The notes: generated from the sequence alone by a model not told the origin. DNA of 33,987 nt from Anaerolineae bacterium (GCA_022822545.1 JAJEBE010000020.1:1-33987), one strand, 5' to 3'; numbered from the stretch's first letter, positions 8,545 to 17,450 are shown. Program-made: numbers and translations.

Positions 8545-8954
8545 TGAGTTGATCCCTCAAGCGCCTGAACTCCACGTCGCCTCCACGCAAACCGCCGTAC
8601 AAAAGCTTTAAGCGCGTAAGAGCGGTCCTTGAGCGCGCACCTTTTCTCCCAAGCGCCCCAGTATCGACCTCAGCTTTGATGCGATGCTTCGCGAAAGCGC
8701 TGATTCATTTAGCCAGATACCAGTAGCTTTGCAGTCTGGGAGGCAACCCGCATGACCGTCTGATCCACCGTCGGAGTATCGGCCGCCCATGTCGTTATGC
8801 CTCCGCGAGTCATCGAGGGAAAGACGTGTGAGTGTACCTGTTGCGCATGTGTGACAAGCGATTCTGCCGCGTGGTCTTGGCGACATCGGCGTCGAGTCTA
8901 GCCTCGGTTGCTTGAGATCTGCCGTCGGGATCGGCGGAGCATGGCTACGCTCGG
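8545..8954. other. gap with no supported gene
   Basis: About 400 bp downstream of the DSD1-like gene. On the minus strand two short protein-like bits in different frames (TTWAADTPTVDQTVMRVASQ at about 8790-8730 and RYWGAWEKRCALKD near 8660) suggest another decayed gene. I do not recognise them. No hairpin terminator, RNA or repeat is evident. Confidence 0.3.
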
Positions 8955-10025
8955 CTAAAGCACATCCCACTCGACTTCAACTGCGCCTTGACGAATGCCA
9001 TGCAGCTTTCGATGCAAGATAATCGTGCTGTCGGTATAACCCACGATAAAGTCAAGCATATCGCCCACTTGGACTCGCTCATCGGCATTTTCAAGTGTGA
9101 TGATGCCATGCTCGGCCGATGAAACGTGGCTTTTGACGGCTCCCAGGTTGATGCCTCTGGGCCGAGCGTGCCAGACAGGCAGGGCTTTGAAACCGGCGTC
9201 GACAACGATGCGATCAGGCGTGGGCCGACTGCTGACGATGGTCTTGACAAAGAGGCAGGGTGTTGTTTCTACGCCCCAACTTTGATAAATGACATCGCAG
9301 AATATGGCGCCGCCGGCTTGAATCTCGGTCATGCCCTTGATGAAAGGCGTCGTCTTGTAGGTGCCGCTGCCGCCTCCGCTAACGATGGACACCTCCAACC
9401 CGGCCGCTCGGCAGGCGTCAGCCATGTTTACCACTTGCGAAATAGAGCCCTTGGTTGCCCGCGCGCGCGCCTCGGGGTCGGCCAGCGCTAGAGTATGGCC
9501 TTCCCAGGTCATCAGACCCAGGAAGCGCAGCCCCTCGCTTTGATCGACGGCTTGCGCGAGATCGACGACCGCCGGTCCCGGCAGCAGTCCGGTGCGGTTC
9601 ATGCCACAATTGACATCGATCAAAATACCGATCCGCACGCCATGCCTGCGGGCCGCCGCGCTCAGTTCACGGACGTTGTCTTCGTTGTCGACGATGACCT
9701 TGGCGTCGGCCAGGCGGCAGAGCCGGGCTAGCCGCGAAATCTTGCGCTCGCCGACCATTTCATTGGCGATCAGGATATCCTCCACGCCGCTTTCCGCCAT
9801 CGCTTCAGCTTCGCGGATGGTGGCGCAAGTCACGCCGATCGCGCCCGCGGCGATGGCTTTATGCGCGATAGCCGGCACACGGATGCCTTTCATATGGGGA
9901 CGCCATTGCACCTGCGCCGCCGCGAAGTGTTGCGACAATTCCGCGATATTTCGTTCCAGGGTATCCAGGTCCACCCATAGCGCCGGCGTATCCAGGTCCG
10001 CCTTTGTTCTTCCCGCTTCACTCAT
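8955..10025 (-). CDS. DSD1 family PLP-dependent enzyme (D-threonine aldolase/alanine racemase N-domain)
   Basis: 356 residues of the alanine-racemase-type fold III. Seen: LDTPALWVDLDTLERNI at the N-terminus, RPHMKG with the PLP lysine, ATIREAEAMAESGVEDILIA, VDVNCGMNRTG-type sequence in the barrel, SGGGSGTY for phosphate binding, and a beta domain ending in GYTDSTIILHRKLHGIR. In D-threonine aldolases the last segment carries an H-x-C/D metal pair; here it reads YTD, so the metal site is altered and the reaction may be a lyase or dehydratase on another beta-hydroxy amino acid. The ATG at 10025 has GGAG at 7 nt, preferred over the upstream ATG at 10088, which overlaps the previous gene. It is the last gene of the ABC-importer operon. 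Confidence 0.82.
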   Translation of the reverse strand: MSEAGRTKADLDTPALWVDLDTLERNIAELSQHFAAAQVQWRPHMKGIRVPAIAHKAIAAGAIGVTCATIREAEAMAESGVEDILIANEMVGERKISRLARLCRLADAKVIVDNEDNVRELSAAARRHGVRIGILIDVNCGMNRTGLLPGPAVVDLAQAVDQSEGLRFLGLMTWEGHTLALADPEARARATKGSISQVVNMADACRAAGLEVSIVSGGGSGTYKTTPFIKGMTEIQAGGAIFCDVIYQSWGVETTPCLFVKTIVSSRPTPDRIVVDAGFKALPVWHARPRGINLGAVKSHVSSAEHGIITLENADERVQVGDMLDFIVGYTDSTIILHRKLHGIRQGAVEVEWDVL

Positions 10026-10072
10026 GCAGTCGCTCCGGCTATTTGCACAATTATAGGTCGTTTCGTCATTGC

Positions 10073-11032
10073 TTATGGCAGCCCCCATGCGCTTGGGTCC
10101 AACAAGTCGGCCCGATCGCAGCGCAACCGTCGGAAGCGCTCGACGATCGCATCGCTCCAGCGAGGAGCGCGCGCCGCCGCCAGGCTCGCTTCCAGCTCGA
10201 CGATATCGCGGACGCCGACAAGCGCGGTGGCGATGGACTCATGCGCCAGGACGAACTTTAGCGCCGCCGCTTCACGTGTCAGTGGTGGTGAAAGCGCGGC
10301 GGCTGCCCGTTTAACGGCGCGGGATTGCGCCTTAAGCGCCCCGAGACGCGCCGGCAGGTATTCCGCTCTCGGGCTGAGCGCGCCCTTGAGAAATACCGAC
10401 CGCGCAATAATGCCCACACCCGCGGCTTGGGCGCAAGCGAACACCTCGGCCGCGAGGCGCTGATCCAGAATGTTGAAGGCGACTTGCAACGTGTCTACCC
10501 CCTGAGCGATGGCGATGCTCGGCGCGACCGTTCCATAAGTGGAGGCGCCGATATATCGAGCTTTACCACCCGCCCGAAAGCGCTTCAACTCCGCGATGGC
10601 ATCGCTGTTTTTCAGCAAGTCGCTTGAGGCGCTGTGCAAAAGCAGCAGGTCGACATAATCCGTGCTCAGCAGCCGCAAGCTCTTGTGCAGTGACTCGACC
10701 ATGTGCTCAGCCAACTCCTGACCGGTTAAAGCCACGCCGTCTCCATCCTGGCACGTGACCTTGGTCGCCACCAGCACCTTATGCCGGCGATCTCGCAGCG
10801 CTTTACCCAGCACCTCCTCGCTGCGGCCGTAGACGCGCGCCGTATCAAAAAAGTTGACGCCGCAGTCGATGGCATGATGGATGAGCGCGATTGCCTCGCT
10901 GTCAGCCGGCGGCGGCACACCTCTTGCGCCATGCGCTTCCGCGCCCACGCCGTAGGGCATGCCCAGCGCAACTGTCCCCAAAGACAGCTCCGAGACGCGC
11001 AGGTCTGTTTTACCCAGTTGACGATAACGCAT
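10073..11032 (-). CDS. aldo/keto reductase
   Basis: 319 residues. The start MRYRQLGKTDLRVSELSLGT is typical of the family. Visible are GVNFFDTARVYGRSEEVLGKAL (catalytic Asp and Tyr), LVATKVTCQDG (Lys) and STDYVDLLLLHSAS (with His). The family reduces aldehydes or ketones with NADPH, or oxidises sugars in the reverse sense; several members act on L-fucose, galactose or pyridoxal-like substrates. It lies 15 bp after the FAD oxidase gene and 47 bp before the DSD1-like gene, clearly within the same transcript. Specificity is not visible. Confidence 0.9.
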   Translation of the reverse strand: MRYRQLGKTDLRVSELSLGTVALGMPYGVGAEAHGARGVPPPADSEAIALIHHAIDCGVNFFDTARVYGRSEEVLGKALRDRRHKVLVATKVTCQDGDGVALTGQELAEHMVESLHKSLRLLSTDYVDLLLLHSASSDLLKNSDAIAELKRFRAGGKARYIGASTYGTVAPSIAIAQGVDTLQVAFNILDQRLAAEVFACAQAAGVGIIARSVFLKGALSPRAEYLPARLGALKAQSRAVKRAAAALSPPLTREAAALKFVLAHESIATALVGVRDIVELEASLAAARAPRWSDAIVERFRRLRCDRADLLDPSAWGLP

Positions 11033-11047
11033 TGAAGCCTCTCCGAA

Positions 11048-12250
11048 TCAGTGTCGACGTGAAAATGCGTCTTGCTGCCGCAGCCTCGAGTCCAAATAGG
11101 CATCTGTCGCCGCGGCGCTGAAGCGGGCAGGCGAAAAGGCCGCGATATCCAGTTCGGTTACGCCCGCGGTCGCCAATTCCGCCAGCAGCTTGCCGGCGAC
11201 CGGATTGTAGGCGAAACCGCCGGAATGAAAGGCCGCGCCAACGTACAGCCCCGGCCATCCCGGCACTTCCCCCAGCACTGGTTCGCCGTCCATGGCAAAC
11301 GAGATTAGCCCCACCCGTTCCTCAATGAAGCGATAGCGCTCAAGCGCAGGCAGCAGCGGTTGGGCCTTGGCGCGCAGGCTGTCGCCGAAGCCGTTCGGCG
11401 CGCGAAGCGTAGCCATGTCAAAGGCGAGGGAAGGCGTCCCCAATTCGGCGCGACCGGCTGTTTCACCGCCGACAAGAATGCGATTGCCCTTGGCCGGGCG
11501 GAGATACGCCTCATAAGGATTGGCGTTCACCGCCGGCAGTCTCGCCGCTTGGGCCAGTGGTTCAGTCAGGTAACGCTGATGCACAAATGATTTGACAGGC
11601 AGCGGCCGCGCTACAGAGGCCAACAGACGATTGGTCCAGCTATGCACGGCGCAAATGACCCGGTCCGCCTCCAGCAGTTCGCCGTCAGCGACAATGCCTT
11701 TGACTCGTTCGCGCTCCTTTGCGAAGGCGCTAACAGTGACGCCTTCACGGATGTCGACGCCCAGATCGCGACATTTCTGCGCCAGCGCCGGGATATAGTC
11801 ATCCGGCTCGCTGTAGCCGCCCAGCGGATCAAACAAGCCTACCGCGTCATCGCTGGACCTCAGCAGCGGCCAGCGGTGACGAATCTCAGCGGCGTCGAGA
11901 ATCTCATACGGCGCCCGGCACTCGTCATATAGCGGCAGCAAACTCTTTCGCTCGGGCCAATCCGCCGGCGAAAACAGATTCAGGCAGCCCACCGCCTGAT
12001 ACTGATAGCCGTAGGCGCTGAGCTCCTCAGACAACTCGTGATAGAGACGCAAGCTGATCTTGCGCGCTTCGACGCCCGTCTTGCTCCAAAGGTGTCCCGT
12101 GATGATGCCGCCAGCGCGCGAGCTTGCACCAGCGCCGACCGCCCCTTTCTCCAGCAGAATTACATGGACGCCGCCGCTCTGCGCCAGATGAAAGGCTGCG
12201 CTCAATCCGATGACGCCGCCGCCAACGATGATGACACTTGTCGCGCTCAT
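11048..12250 (-). CDS. FAD-dependent oxidoreductase, DAO family (glycine/D-amino acid oxidase-like)
   Basis: 400 residues. The N-terminal Rossmann motif VIIVGGGVIGLSAAFHLAQ is followed by LLEKGAVGAGASSRAGGI (FAD ribose and pyrophosphate). The C-terminal part includes LISFAMDGEPVLGEVPGWPG and YVGAAFHSGGFAYNPVAGKL, the standard second FAD contact. Such enzymes oxidise an amine carbon: glycine, sarcosine, D-amino acids or N-methyl amino acids. With the downstream PLP enzyme it points to an imported amino-sugar or amino-acid-like substrate rather than a plain sugar. No signal peptide. Confidence 0.9.
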   Translation of the reverse strand: MSATSVIIVGGGVIGLSAAFHLAQSGGVHVILLEKGAVGAGASSRAGGIITGHLWSKTGVEARKISLRLYHELSEELSAYGYQYQAVGCLNLFSPADWPERKSLLPLYDECRAPYEILDAAEIRHRWPLLRSSDDAVGLFDPLGGYSEPDDYIPALAQKCRDLGVDIREGVTVSAFAKERERVKGIVADGELLEADRVICAVHSWTNRLLASVARPLPVKSFVHQRYLTEPLAQAARLPAVNANPYEAYLRPAKGNRILVGGETAGRAELGTPSLAFDMATLRAPNGFGDSLRAKAQPLLPALERYRFIEERVGLISFAMDGEPVLGEVPGWPGLYVGAAFHSGGFAYNPVAGKLLAELATAGVTELDIAAFSPARFSAAATDAYLDSRLRQQDAFSRRH

Positions 12251-12313
12251 GCCGATGCCGTCCCGGGATATGTCTCGCCACAGCCCAGCGCGGAGGTTCT
12301 GGCCGAGTCTTTG

Positions 12314-13117
12314 TCACTCGCTATGGTCATACGATGCCCGGAAGATTGTGTTCTGCGTATTCATTTGTACCGTTCGCGAATAGTGATTGACCGAGATACT
12401 GTCGTTCAACGGCGTGGGCGTCTGCAAGATGAACTCAGCCCAGTCCGCCCGGTTGAATGCCACATATGCCAAGTGGAAGCTGTCGATCCAGCTGTTGCTA
12501 TCCGCGCTCAAGTCCGGGAACAGGATCGGCCCGGTGTCCACTTGGTAAATCCACTCGCGTTCGTTGGCGTTCATCGTCTTGATGGGAAAGTCGATCTCGA
12601 TGTCATAGCGGTCCTGCAAGTTGTAGGTACAGCGCCCGACCAGCAACTCGTCCGCCAGCGTCGCCTGGACGATCGCTTCGGCGCTTTTCAGTCGCTGCGC
12701 TGGCAATGGTCGCAAATTGATGTTGATGCGCTCGTAGGTATCGCGGACGCGCCCCGACTGACGCTCGGGCTGCTCGCCCAATGAGGCGGGATACCGCATC
12801 ACGCCTTTGTTGTTGCGATCCCAGCTTTTGAGTATCAGGAACGATTCCGCCGACAAGATAATGCAAAAATCGGCGTTGGGCGTCGTCCACATGTTCCTGT
12901 CAACGCCGACGTACTCGGTCTTGCAAGATGCGCCCAGCACAAAGGTCCGCGCCTCGCCGTTGACGCGATCGCTGATTTTGCAACTGGACTCGATCTGAAT
13001 CCGCGCGTTGTTAAGCGTAAAAGGCGGCTTATGCGATGAGGTGAGGCTTGGTTTCAAGGTCCAGTCAATGCGGAAGGTCAAGAAGGATGCGGCAAAGTCA
13101 GGGACTGTCATCATCAA
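12314..13117 (-). CDS. conserved-looking protein of unknown function in the ABC operon
   Basis: 267 residues, not recognised. It has no signal peptide, no transmembrane helix and no obvious cofactor motif. It is rich in polar beta-like segments (TFRIDWTLKPSLTSS, ARIQIESSCK, RYDIEIDFPIKTMNANEREW), which suggests a beta-sandwich. Codon use and composition fit a real gene, and it lies between the second permease (104 bp) and the DAO gene (63 bp) on the same strand. Three ATGs in a row open it and no strong Shine-Dalgarno picks one. Its place suggests a role in handling the imported compound, but that is inference. Confidence 0.65.
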   Translation of the reverse strand: MMMTVPDFAASFLTFRIDWTLKPSLTSSHKPPFTLNNARIQIESSCKISDRVNGEARTFVLGASCKTEYVGVDRNMWTTPNADFCIILSAESFLILKSWDRNNKGVMRYPASLGEQPERQSGRVRDTYERININLRPLPAQRLKSAEAIVQATLADELLVGRCTYNLQDRYDIEIDFPIKTMNANEREWIYQVDTGPILFPDLSADSNSWIDSFHLAYVAFNRADWAEFILQTPTPLNDSISVNHYSRTVQMNTQNTIFRASYDHSE

Positions 13118-13221
13118 ATCTACTTACAAAACGTATAAGGTGAATAAGCGCTTACTGTTCAGCGGCAAGAGATCGTCCAGGCGAACGCGGCTCAGGGAGA
13201 TGCGATACCTAAGTCATTCGC

Positions 13222-14118
13222 CTATCCTTTGAGCGCGCCGACGGTGATGCCTTTGATAAAGTAATTCTGGAATACCAGGAAAATCAACAGCATGGGGATG
13301 AAGGCGAAGGTTGCGCCCGCCATGCCAACGCCGATATCAATGCTGCCCACGCCCGATGCGGTCAGCTTGGCCACGCCCACCGGCAGCGTCAGCCACAGTT
13401 CGTCAGTCGCCATCACCAACTGCCACAGATAATCATTCCAGCCCGCCATGAAAGCGAAAATGGCGATTGCGCCGATGGCCGGTCGGCTGAGCGGCAAGAT
13501 GATGTGCCGGAAAAGCTGCAATTCGCTGGCGCCGTCCATCTTGGCCGCTTCGAGCAATTCATCGGGGATGGACTGCATATATTGCCGCATGAGGAAGACA
13601 CCGAAGGGATAGACGATATACGGCGCAACCATGCCTTGGTAGCTGTTGAACCAGCCCAGACTTTTCATCAGCACAAACAAGGGGATGATATAAATCTGGC
13701 GCGGCAGCATCATCGTCATCAAGATCAGCCAGAAGAAGATCGTCCGACCGGGGAACTGCTTTTTGCCGAAGGCGTAACCGGCGCAGGTGCTGGTGACGAC
13801 GCCGAAGAGCGCTATGCCGCCGGCCACGATGAACGAATTCAGCAGCCAGCGCATGGAGGGACGATCAATCAATAGCCGTTCCCAATTATCCATGACCGGG
13901 TTGCTGGGGATTAATTCCGGCGGATAAGCCAGGGCGACCCGCTGGATCTTGAAGGAGCCGAGCAACATCCAGAGGATGGGAATGAGCAGAATGATCGCCA
14001 AAGCCACGACAAAGGCCAGCGCCAAGTAGCGCAGCCAGCGCCCGACCAGGTAGCGGCGCCGCAAGACACGGTCCCCGGGCATCAATCCCTTGCTGGCGTC
14101 AAACGCTGTCCCTGCCAT
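13222..14118 (-). CDS. carbohydrate ABC transporter permease (MalG-like)
   Basis: 298 residues with six predicted membrane helices, beginning with YLALAFVVALAIILLIPILW. The ATPase-docking EAA loop is clear: ELLEAAKMDGASELQLFRHI then LPLSRPAIG. The C-terminal FFVQ-like end (LVFQNYFIKGITVGALKG) is typical of MalG-type permeases. It pairs with the permease at 14150-15061, 31 bp upstream, to form the membrane channel of a sugar-type (CUT1) importer. No ATPase gene is in the operon. Confidence 0.94.
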   Translation of the reverse strand: MAGTAFDASKGLMPGDRVLRRRYLVGRWLRYLALAFVVALAIILLIPILWMLLGSFKIQRVALAYPPELIPSNPVMDNWERLLIDRPSMRWLLNSFIVAGGIALFGVVTSTCAGYAFGKKQFPGRTIFFWLILMTMMLPRQIYIIPLFVLMKSLGWFNSYQGMVAPYIVYPFGVFLMRQYMQSIPDELLEAAKMDGASELQLFRHIILPLSRPAIGAIAIFAFMAGWNDYLWQLVMATDELWLTLPVGVAKLTASGVGSIDIGVGMAGATFAFIPMLLIFLVFQNYFIKGITVGALKG

Positions 14119-14149
14119 AAGTCGCTTCTCTCACTAATCCAAAGCCGGC

Positions 14150-15061
14150 TCAGGTCAGTTGCCGGTCCAGCAGCTTGAACTGGACAATCGCCACCACACT
14201 CACGATCGACAGCAATATGACCGCCATCGCCGAGCCATAGCCGAACTTGGAGCCGACGATGCCCGTCACCCAGATGCGATAGACGATGGTCTGAGTCGCG
14301 TTGGCCGGCCCGCCCAGCGTCATGAGCTGCACCACCACAAATACCTGGAAGACGGCAATCGTCAGCACCACCAAAACAAAGAGCATGGTCGGGCGCAGCA
14401 GCGGCAACGTGATCTTCCAAAACGACTGCCAGGAGTTGGCGCCATCGATCTTGGCCGCGTCGTAGAGCGGCTCCGGTATCGCGCCCAGCCCGGCCAGGAA
14501 GAGAATCAAGGGCTGCCCCAAGCTCCAACTCAAGACGACGATCGCCAGCGACAGCAGCGCCGTATTCGTCTGCGCCAGCCAGCCAATCTTCTCACCTTCA
14601 TTCAGGAGGTCGAGCAAGCCTAAGGACTCGAAAATGTAATTCAGCAAGCCGTATTCCTGGCTGTAGATGTAGACCCACACCATAGCCAGCACGACCCCGG
14701 CCGAGACCACCGGCATGTAAAAGGCAGCGCGGAAAAAGGTCTGCTTCCGCTGGCTGAGCGGGTAGATCAGCACAGCGACGAAGAGACAGATGACCATAGC
14801 CGCCGGCACCACTCCCAGCACAAAGAGAAAAGTATTCTTGATGGCGGTGGGGAAGACCGGGTCCCGCGTCAGCAGGTTGCTGTAGTTCTTCAGACCGATG
14901 TACTTCCACTTGTCGCGATTGACGCCAGCTTTGTAGAAGCTGAGCAGTAGACCTTGCGCCAGCGGATAGGCGGTGAAGATGGCGAAAGGTATCATGGCCG
15001 GGGCGATAAAGATATAACCCCAGCGCCCCTCCCACACTCTCGTCCTGAATCTCTTTAACAT
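14150..15061 (-). CDS. sugar ABC transporter permease (MalF/UgpA-like)
   Basis: 303 residues, six membrane helices, first helix GYIFIAPAMIPFAIFTAYPL. The EAA loop reads EPLYDAAKIDGANSWQSFWK then ITLPLLRPTM. It is the first permease after the solute-binding protein, separated by 165 bp that hold a stem-loop at 15178-15209, so permease levels are probably set below those of the binding protein. CUT1 permeases import oligosaccharides, polyols and glycerol-phosphate-like compounds. Confidence 0.94.
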   Translation of the reverse strand: MLKRFRTRVWEGRWGYIFIAPAMIPFAIFTAYPLAQGLLLSFYKAGVNRDKWKYIGLKNYSNLLTRDPVFPTAIKNTFLFVLGVVPAAMVICLFVAVLIYPLSQRKQTFFRAAFYMPVVSAGVVLAMVWVYIYSQEYGLLNYIFESLGLLDLLNEGEKIGWLAQTNTALLSLAIVVLSWSLGQPLILFLAGLGAIPEPLYDAAKIDGANSWQSFWKITLPLLRPTMLFVLVVLTIAVFQVFVVVQLMTLGGPANATQTIVYRIWVTGIVGSKFGYGSAMAVILLSIVSVVAIVQFKLLDRQLT

Positions 15062-15177
15062 GACGAACCCTGCTGCCTATCTACTTTCGCCGGTCAGGCG
15101 CAGACCGGCATCAAAATGACTGATAAAAGGAAGTTTAACAAGAATCTTTCTAACTCGGCAGATCAATCCAATGTGAA

Positions 15178-15209
15178 TGAAGGCATCCGACAAGCGTCGG
15201 ACACCTTCA
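15178..15209 (-). promoter_or_regulatory. intercistronic stem-loop after the solute-binding protein gene
   Basis: Two 14-nt arms (TGAAGGCATCCGAC and GTCGGACACCTTCA) pair with two internal mismatches around a 4-nt AAGC loop. It begins 17 bp after the binding-protein stop codon. No U-run follows on the minus strand, so it is more likely an mRNA-stabilising or partial attenuating hairpin than a full terminator. This arrangement is common between binding-protein and permease genes. Confidence 0.55.
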
Positions 15210-15226
15210 CTGTCAACTAGCTCGAC

Positions 15227-16546
15227 TTACATATCCAGGATGAACTCGGCTTCAGACGCCAATGCTTCCAGCGCCTGTTCCGGTGTTTCCTGGCCCAGGA
15301 ACATCGCTTGCCAGTGCGGTGGCTGCGAAATGCGGACTTCATAGAAGCCGGGGCAAGCCAAGCCCAGGTTCTCCGTGCCGCGCTCCTGAATCAGCGACAG
15401 CGTCAAGGCGTAGTTCTCGTCTTCCGCCAGCGGAACGCCGGCCGAAGCGCGCGCCGGAAACTGCGAGTTGTTCTGCGTGTAGGTCACTTGGGACTCGGAG
15501 GAGTTCAGGAAGAGCAGGAATTTGACAATCCACTCCATCTCATAATCCGAACGGCCCTTGTCAAAAACTGCAAACCCGGAGGGACCAACGCCCAAACCAG
15601 AAACCTCGCCCTCGGCGTGGGGGTAGGTGACGATGACCGGATCCATCTCGACAGTGACTTCACCGTTCTTGACGGCGTTGCCGATAGTGTTGTTCAAGAC
15701 ACCCATGCCGCCGCCCATGATGGCGCTCTTGCCGGTGAACAGATTGTTGGTCTGGTCGGCATAAGCGGCCGTGGTGGCGTCGGAATTGATCAAGCCCTCT
15801 TGATAGAGTGTATTGACGAATTCCAGGCCGGCCAGGGTTTTCGGGTCATCAAACCCGGGTGTGCAGTCGGGATTCCAGATTTCACCGCCAGCGCCCCAGA
15901 TGAAGGCGTGGAAGTCGTAATCGCCTTGTTCCGATGCCACCTGCAAGGTATAGGGGAAGTCGACGCCGATGCCCGCTTCCTTGATGGCGGTCGCGGCGGC
16001 GTAGAATTCATCAAAGGTCCAATCGCGGTCATCAACCGGGATCATGTCGCCCAGGCCAGCTTGATCGAAGAGCGCCTTGTTGACAATCATGGCGTGGTTC
16101 CAGAAGTAGGTCGGCATGGCGTGCAGGGCGCCGTCGATGGTGTAAAGCTGAATCAAACCCGGCAGCAGATCATCAATGTCTTCTTGCGGCAGATGATCGA
16201 AGAGATCAACCGTCACACCCTCGACGCCGTAGCCAGATGTCCGTCCCAAGTAATCCTTGAGGATATCGGGCGGGTCGCCGGCGGCCAGCGCGGTGGGCAC
16301 AACGGTGGCCAGATCGGGCCAATCCAGGCCGCGCACTTCAACAGTCACATGCGGATGCATTTCCATGAATTGTTCCGCTTGCCAGGTTTCAAACTCAGCC
16401 AATTCGGTGAACTGCGGCAAGCTGATGGGCTGCGCCAAGGCGGGGTCCGTCCAATAGGTGATGGTGACCGGTTCCTGCGCCTGCGCCGGCGCCAGCAGGA
16501 CAACCAGCACGGCCGCTAATACGAGAAGCAATCGTAGGTGTTTCAT
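15227..16546 (-). CDS. extracellular solute-binding protein of a sugar-type ABC importer
   Basis: 439 residues from the ATG at 16546, chosen because GGGAG lies 6 nt before it and because it gives a clean signal peptide (MKHLRLLLVLAAVLVVLLAP, then AQA cleavage). An in-frame ATG at 16615 would bury that signal. There is no lipobox cysteine, so the protein is probably a free exported protein or held by other means, not a lipoprotein. The mature part has the family 1 pattern: ITYWTDP, MHPHVTVEVRGLDWPD, AAGDPPDILKDYLG, ALFDQAGL and ALEFVNTLYQEGL-like stretches. It captures the substrate for the two permeases. Its relatives bind sugars, but the downstream amino-acid-type enzymes make the ligand uncertain. 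Confidence 0.93.
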   Translation of the reverse strand: MKHLRLLLVLAAVLVVLLAPAQAQEPVTITYWTDPALAQPISLPQFTELAEFETWQAEQFMEMHPHVTVEVRGLDWPDLATVVPTALAAGDPPDILKDYLGRTSGYGVEGVTVDLFDHLPQEDIDDLLPGLIQLYTIDGALHAMPTYFWNHAMIVNKALFDQAGLGDMIPVDDRDWTFDEFYAAATAIKEAGIGVDFPYTLQVASEQGDYDFHAFIWGAGGEIWNPDCTPGFDDPKTLAGLEFVNTLYQEGLINSDATTAAYADQTNNLFTGKSAIMGGGMGVLNNTIGNAVKNGEVTVEMDPVIVTYPHAEGEVSGLGVGPSGFAVFDKGRSDYEMEWIVKFLLFLNSSESQVTYTQNNSQFPARASAGVPLAEDENYALTLSLIQERGTENLGLACPGFYEVRISQPPHWQAMFLGQETPEQALEALASEAEFILDM

Positions 16547-16688
16547 GTTAGCTCCCTTTTTCAGATAGTTGGCGCATCTCTTGCGAGTTGCGTCATGACG
16601 TATGGGGTCTTGCATTCGGCTCTATATGTTGTCTTGGCACCTCCCTGCTTATCCGATGGCTATCCGAGAAAGACAGGCGATGAATGGA
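16547..16688 (-). promoter_or_regulatory. leader of the ABC operon with a CGTCATGACG palindrome
   Basis: The 142-bp gap between gntR and the binding-protein gene contains a perfect 10-bp palindrome at 16591-16600, 45 bp before the binding-protein ATG. It is GT-N4-AC rather than the GT-N3-AC expected for FadR-type regulators, so assignment to the adjacent GntR protein is weak. TCGGATA also occurs twice nearby (about 16640-16665). No strong sigma-70 promoter is seen. Confidence 0.3.
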
Positions 16689-17450
16689 TCAGTGATCATC
16701 AGCTGTCGCCGGATACACTTTTATGACCAGGTCGCGTTCGAAATCCATATGCGCCCGCAGCGCGGCCTTCGCGCTTTCAGGCTCCCGGTTTGCAACGGCG
16801 TCCAGAATGTCCCGATGAAGCTTTACCTGGGATTCCCTCAACTGTTGCAAATCAATCGACTTGGGAAAACTGAACTCGCGCTCGCGCAGTGTCTGCGGAA
16901 CGGCTTGGATGGCTGCCTTGACCAGCATCACGTTGAAGGGATTTTGCGACATGTCAGCCAAAGACAGGTGAAAATCGGCGTGGGCGGCCAGGTAACGCGG
17001 ATCGCTGAAGTCATCAATGTAGCGCACATAGTCGTCGAAGGTGGCGCGCCAATGATCAAGTTGCTGTGGTTTTGCCCGGGCGGCTGCCTGCCCGGCAATC
17101 TCAACCTCGATCATCCGCCGCGCCTCTATCAACTGCAAACGCATTTCCCGCTGCAAATTGTCTGACAGATCCGGCTTGGATAGATCCGGAATGAAACTGT
17201 GCAGGTTGCTCTTGACATAGCTGCCCTGGCCCGGGCGCACTTCTACCAAGCCCATCATAACCAGACCCTGCAGCGCCTCGCGAACCGAAGACCGGCCCAC
17301 GCCCAGCATTTGAATCAACTGCCGTTCAGAGGGCAATTTGTCGCCCGGTTGCAGCGTGCCGTTCTGTATATGCTCGACCAGTTGCTCCACGATCGAAGCG
17401 ACCAAAGTTATCTTGCGCGGGTGTTTTAGCGTAATGCCCGGTTCTGTCAT
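16689..17450 (-). CDS. GntR family transcriptional regulator, FadR subfamily
   Basis: 253 residues. The N-terminal winged helix (about 12-80) holds IQNGTLQPGDKLPSERQLIQ, GVGRSSVREALQGLVMMGLV and VRPGQGSYV. The C-terminal all-helical FCD domain has the Asp/His metal pattern in YLAAHADFHLSLADMSQNPF. FadR-type proteins usually repress a nearby catabolic operon until an acid or sugar-acid binds. This gene lies at the head of the ABC operon and opposite the MocA-type gene at 17715. Its likely site, at 17630-17642, sits between the two. Confidence 0.93.
   Translation of the reverse strand: MTEPGITLKHPRKITLVASIVEQLVEHIQNGTLQPGDKLPSERQLIQMLGVGRSSVREALQGLVMMGLVEVRPGQGSYVKSNLHSFIPDLSKPDLSDNLQREMRLQLIEARRMIEVEIAGQAAARAKPQQLDHWRATFDDYVRYIDDFSDPRYLAAHADFHLSLADMSQNPFNVMLVKAAIQAVPQTLREREFSFPKSIDLQQLRESQVKLHRDILDAVANREPESAKAALRAHMDFERDLVIKVYPATADDH

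Noticed and set aside
15308..16519. Long plus-strand open frame (about 400 codons) across the binding-protein gene
   Set aside because: It is antisense to a gene with a clear signal peptide and family motifs; its own translation has no family pattern. High GC leaves opposite-strand frames open.
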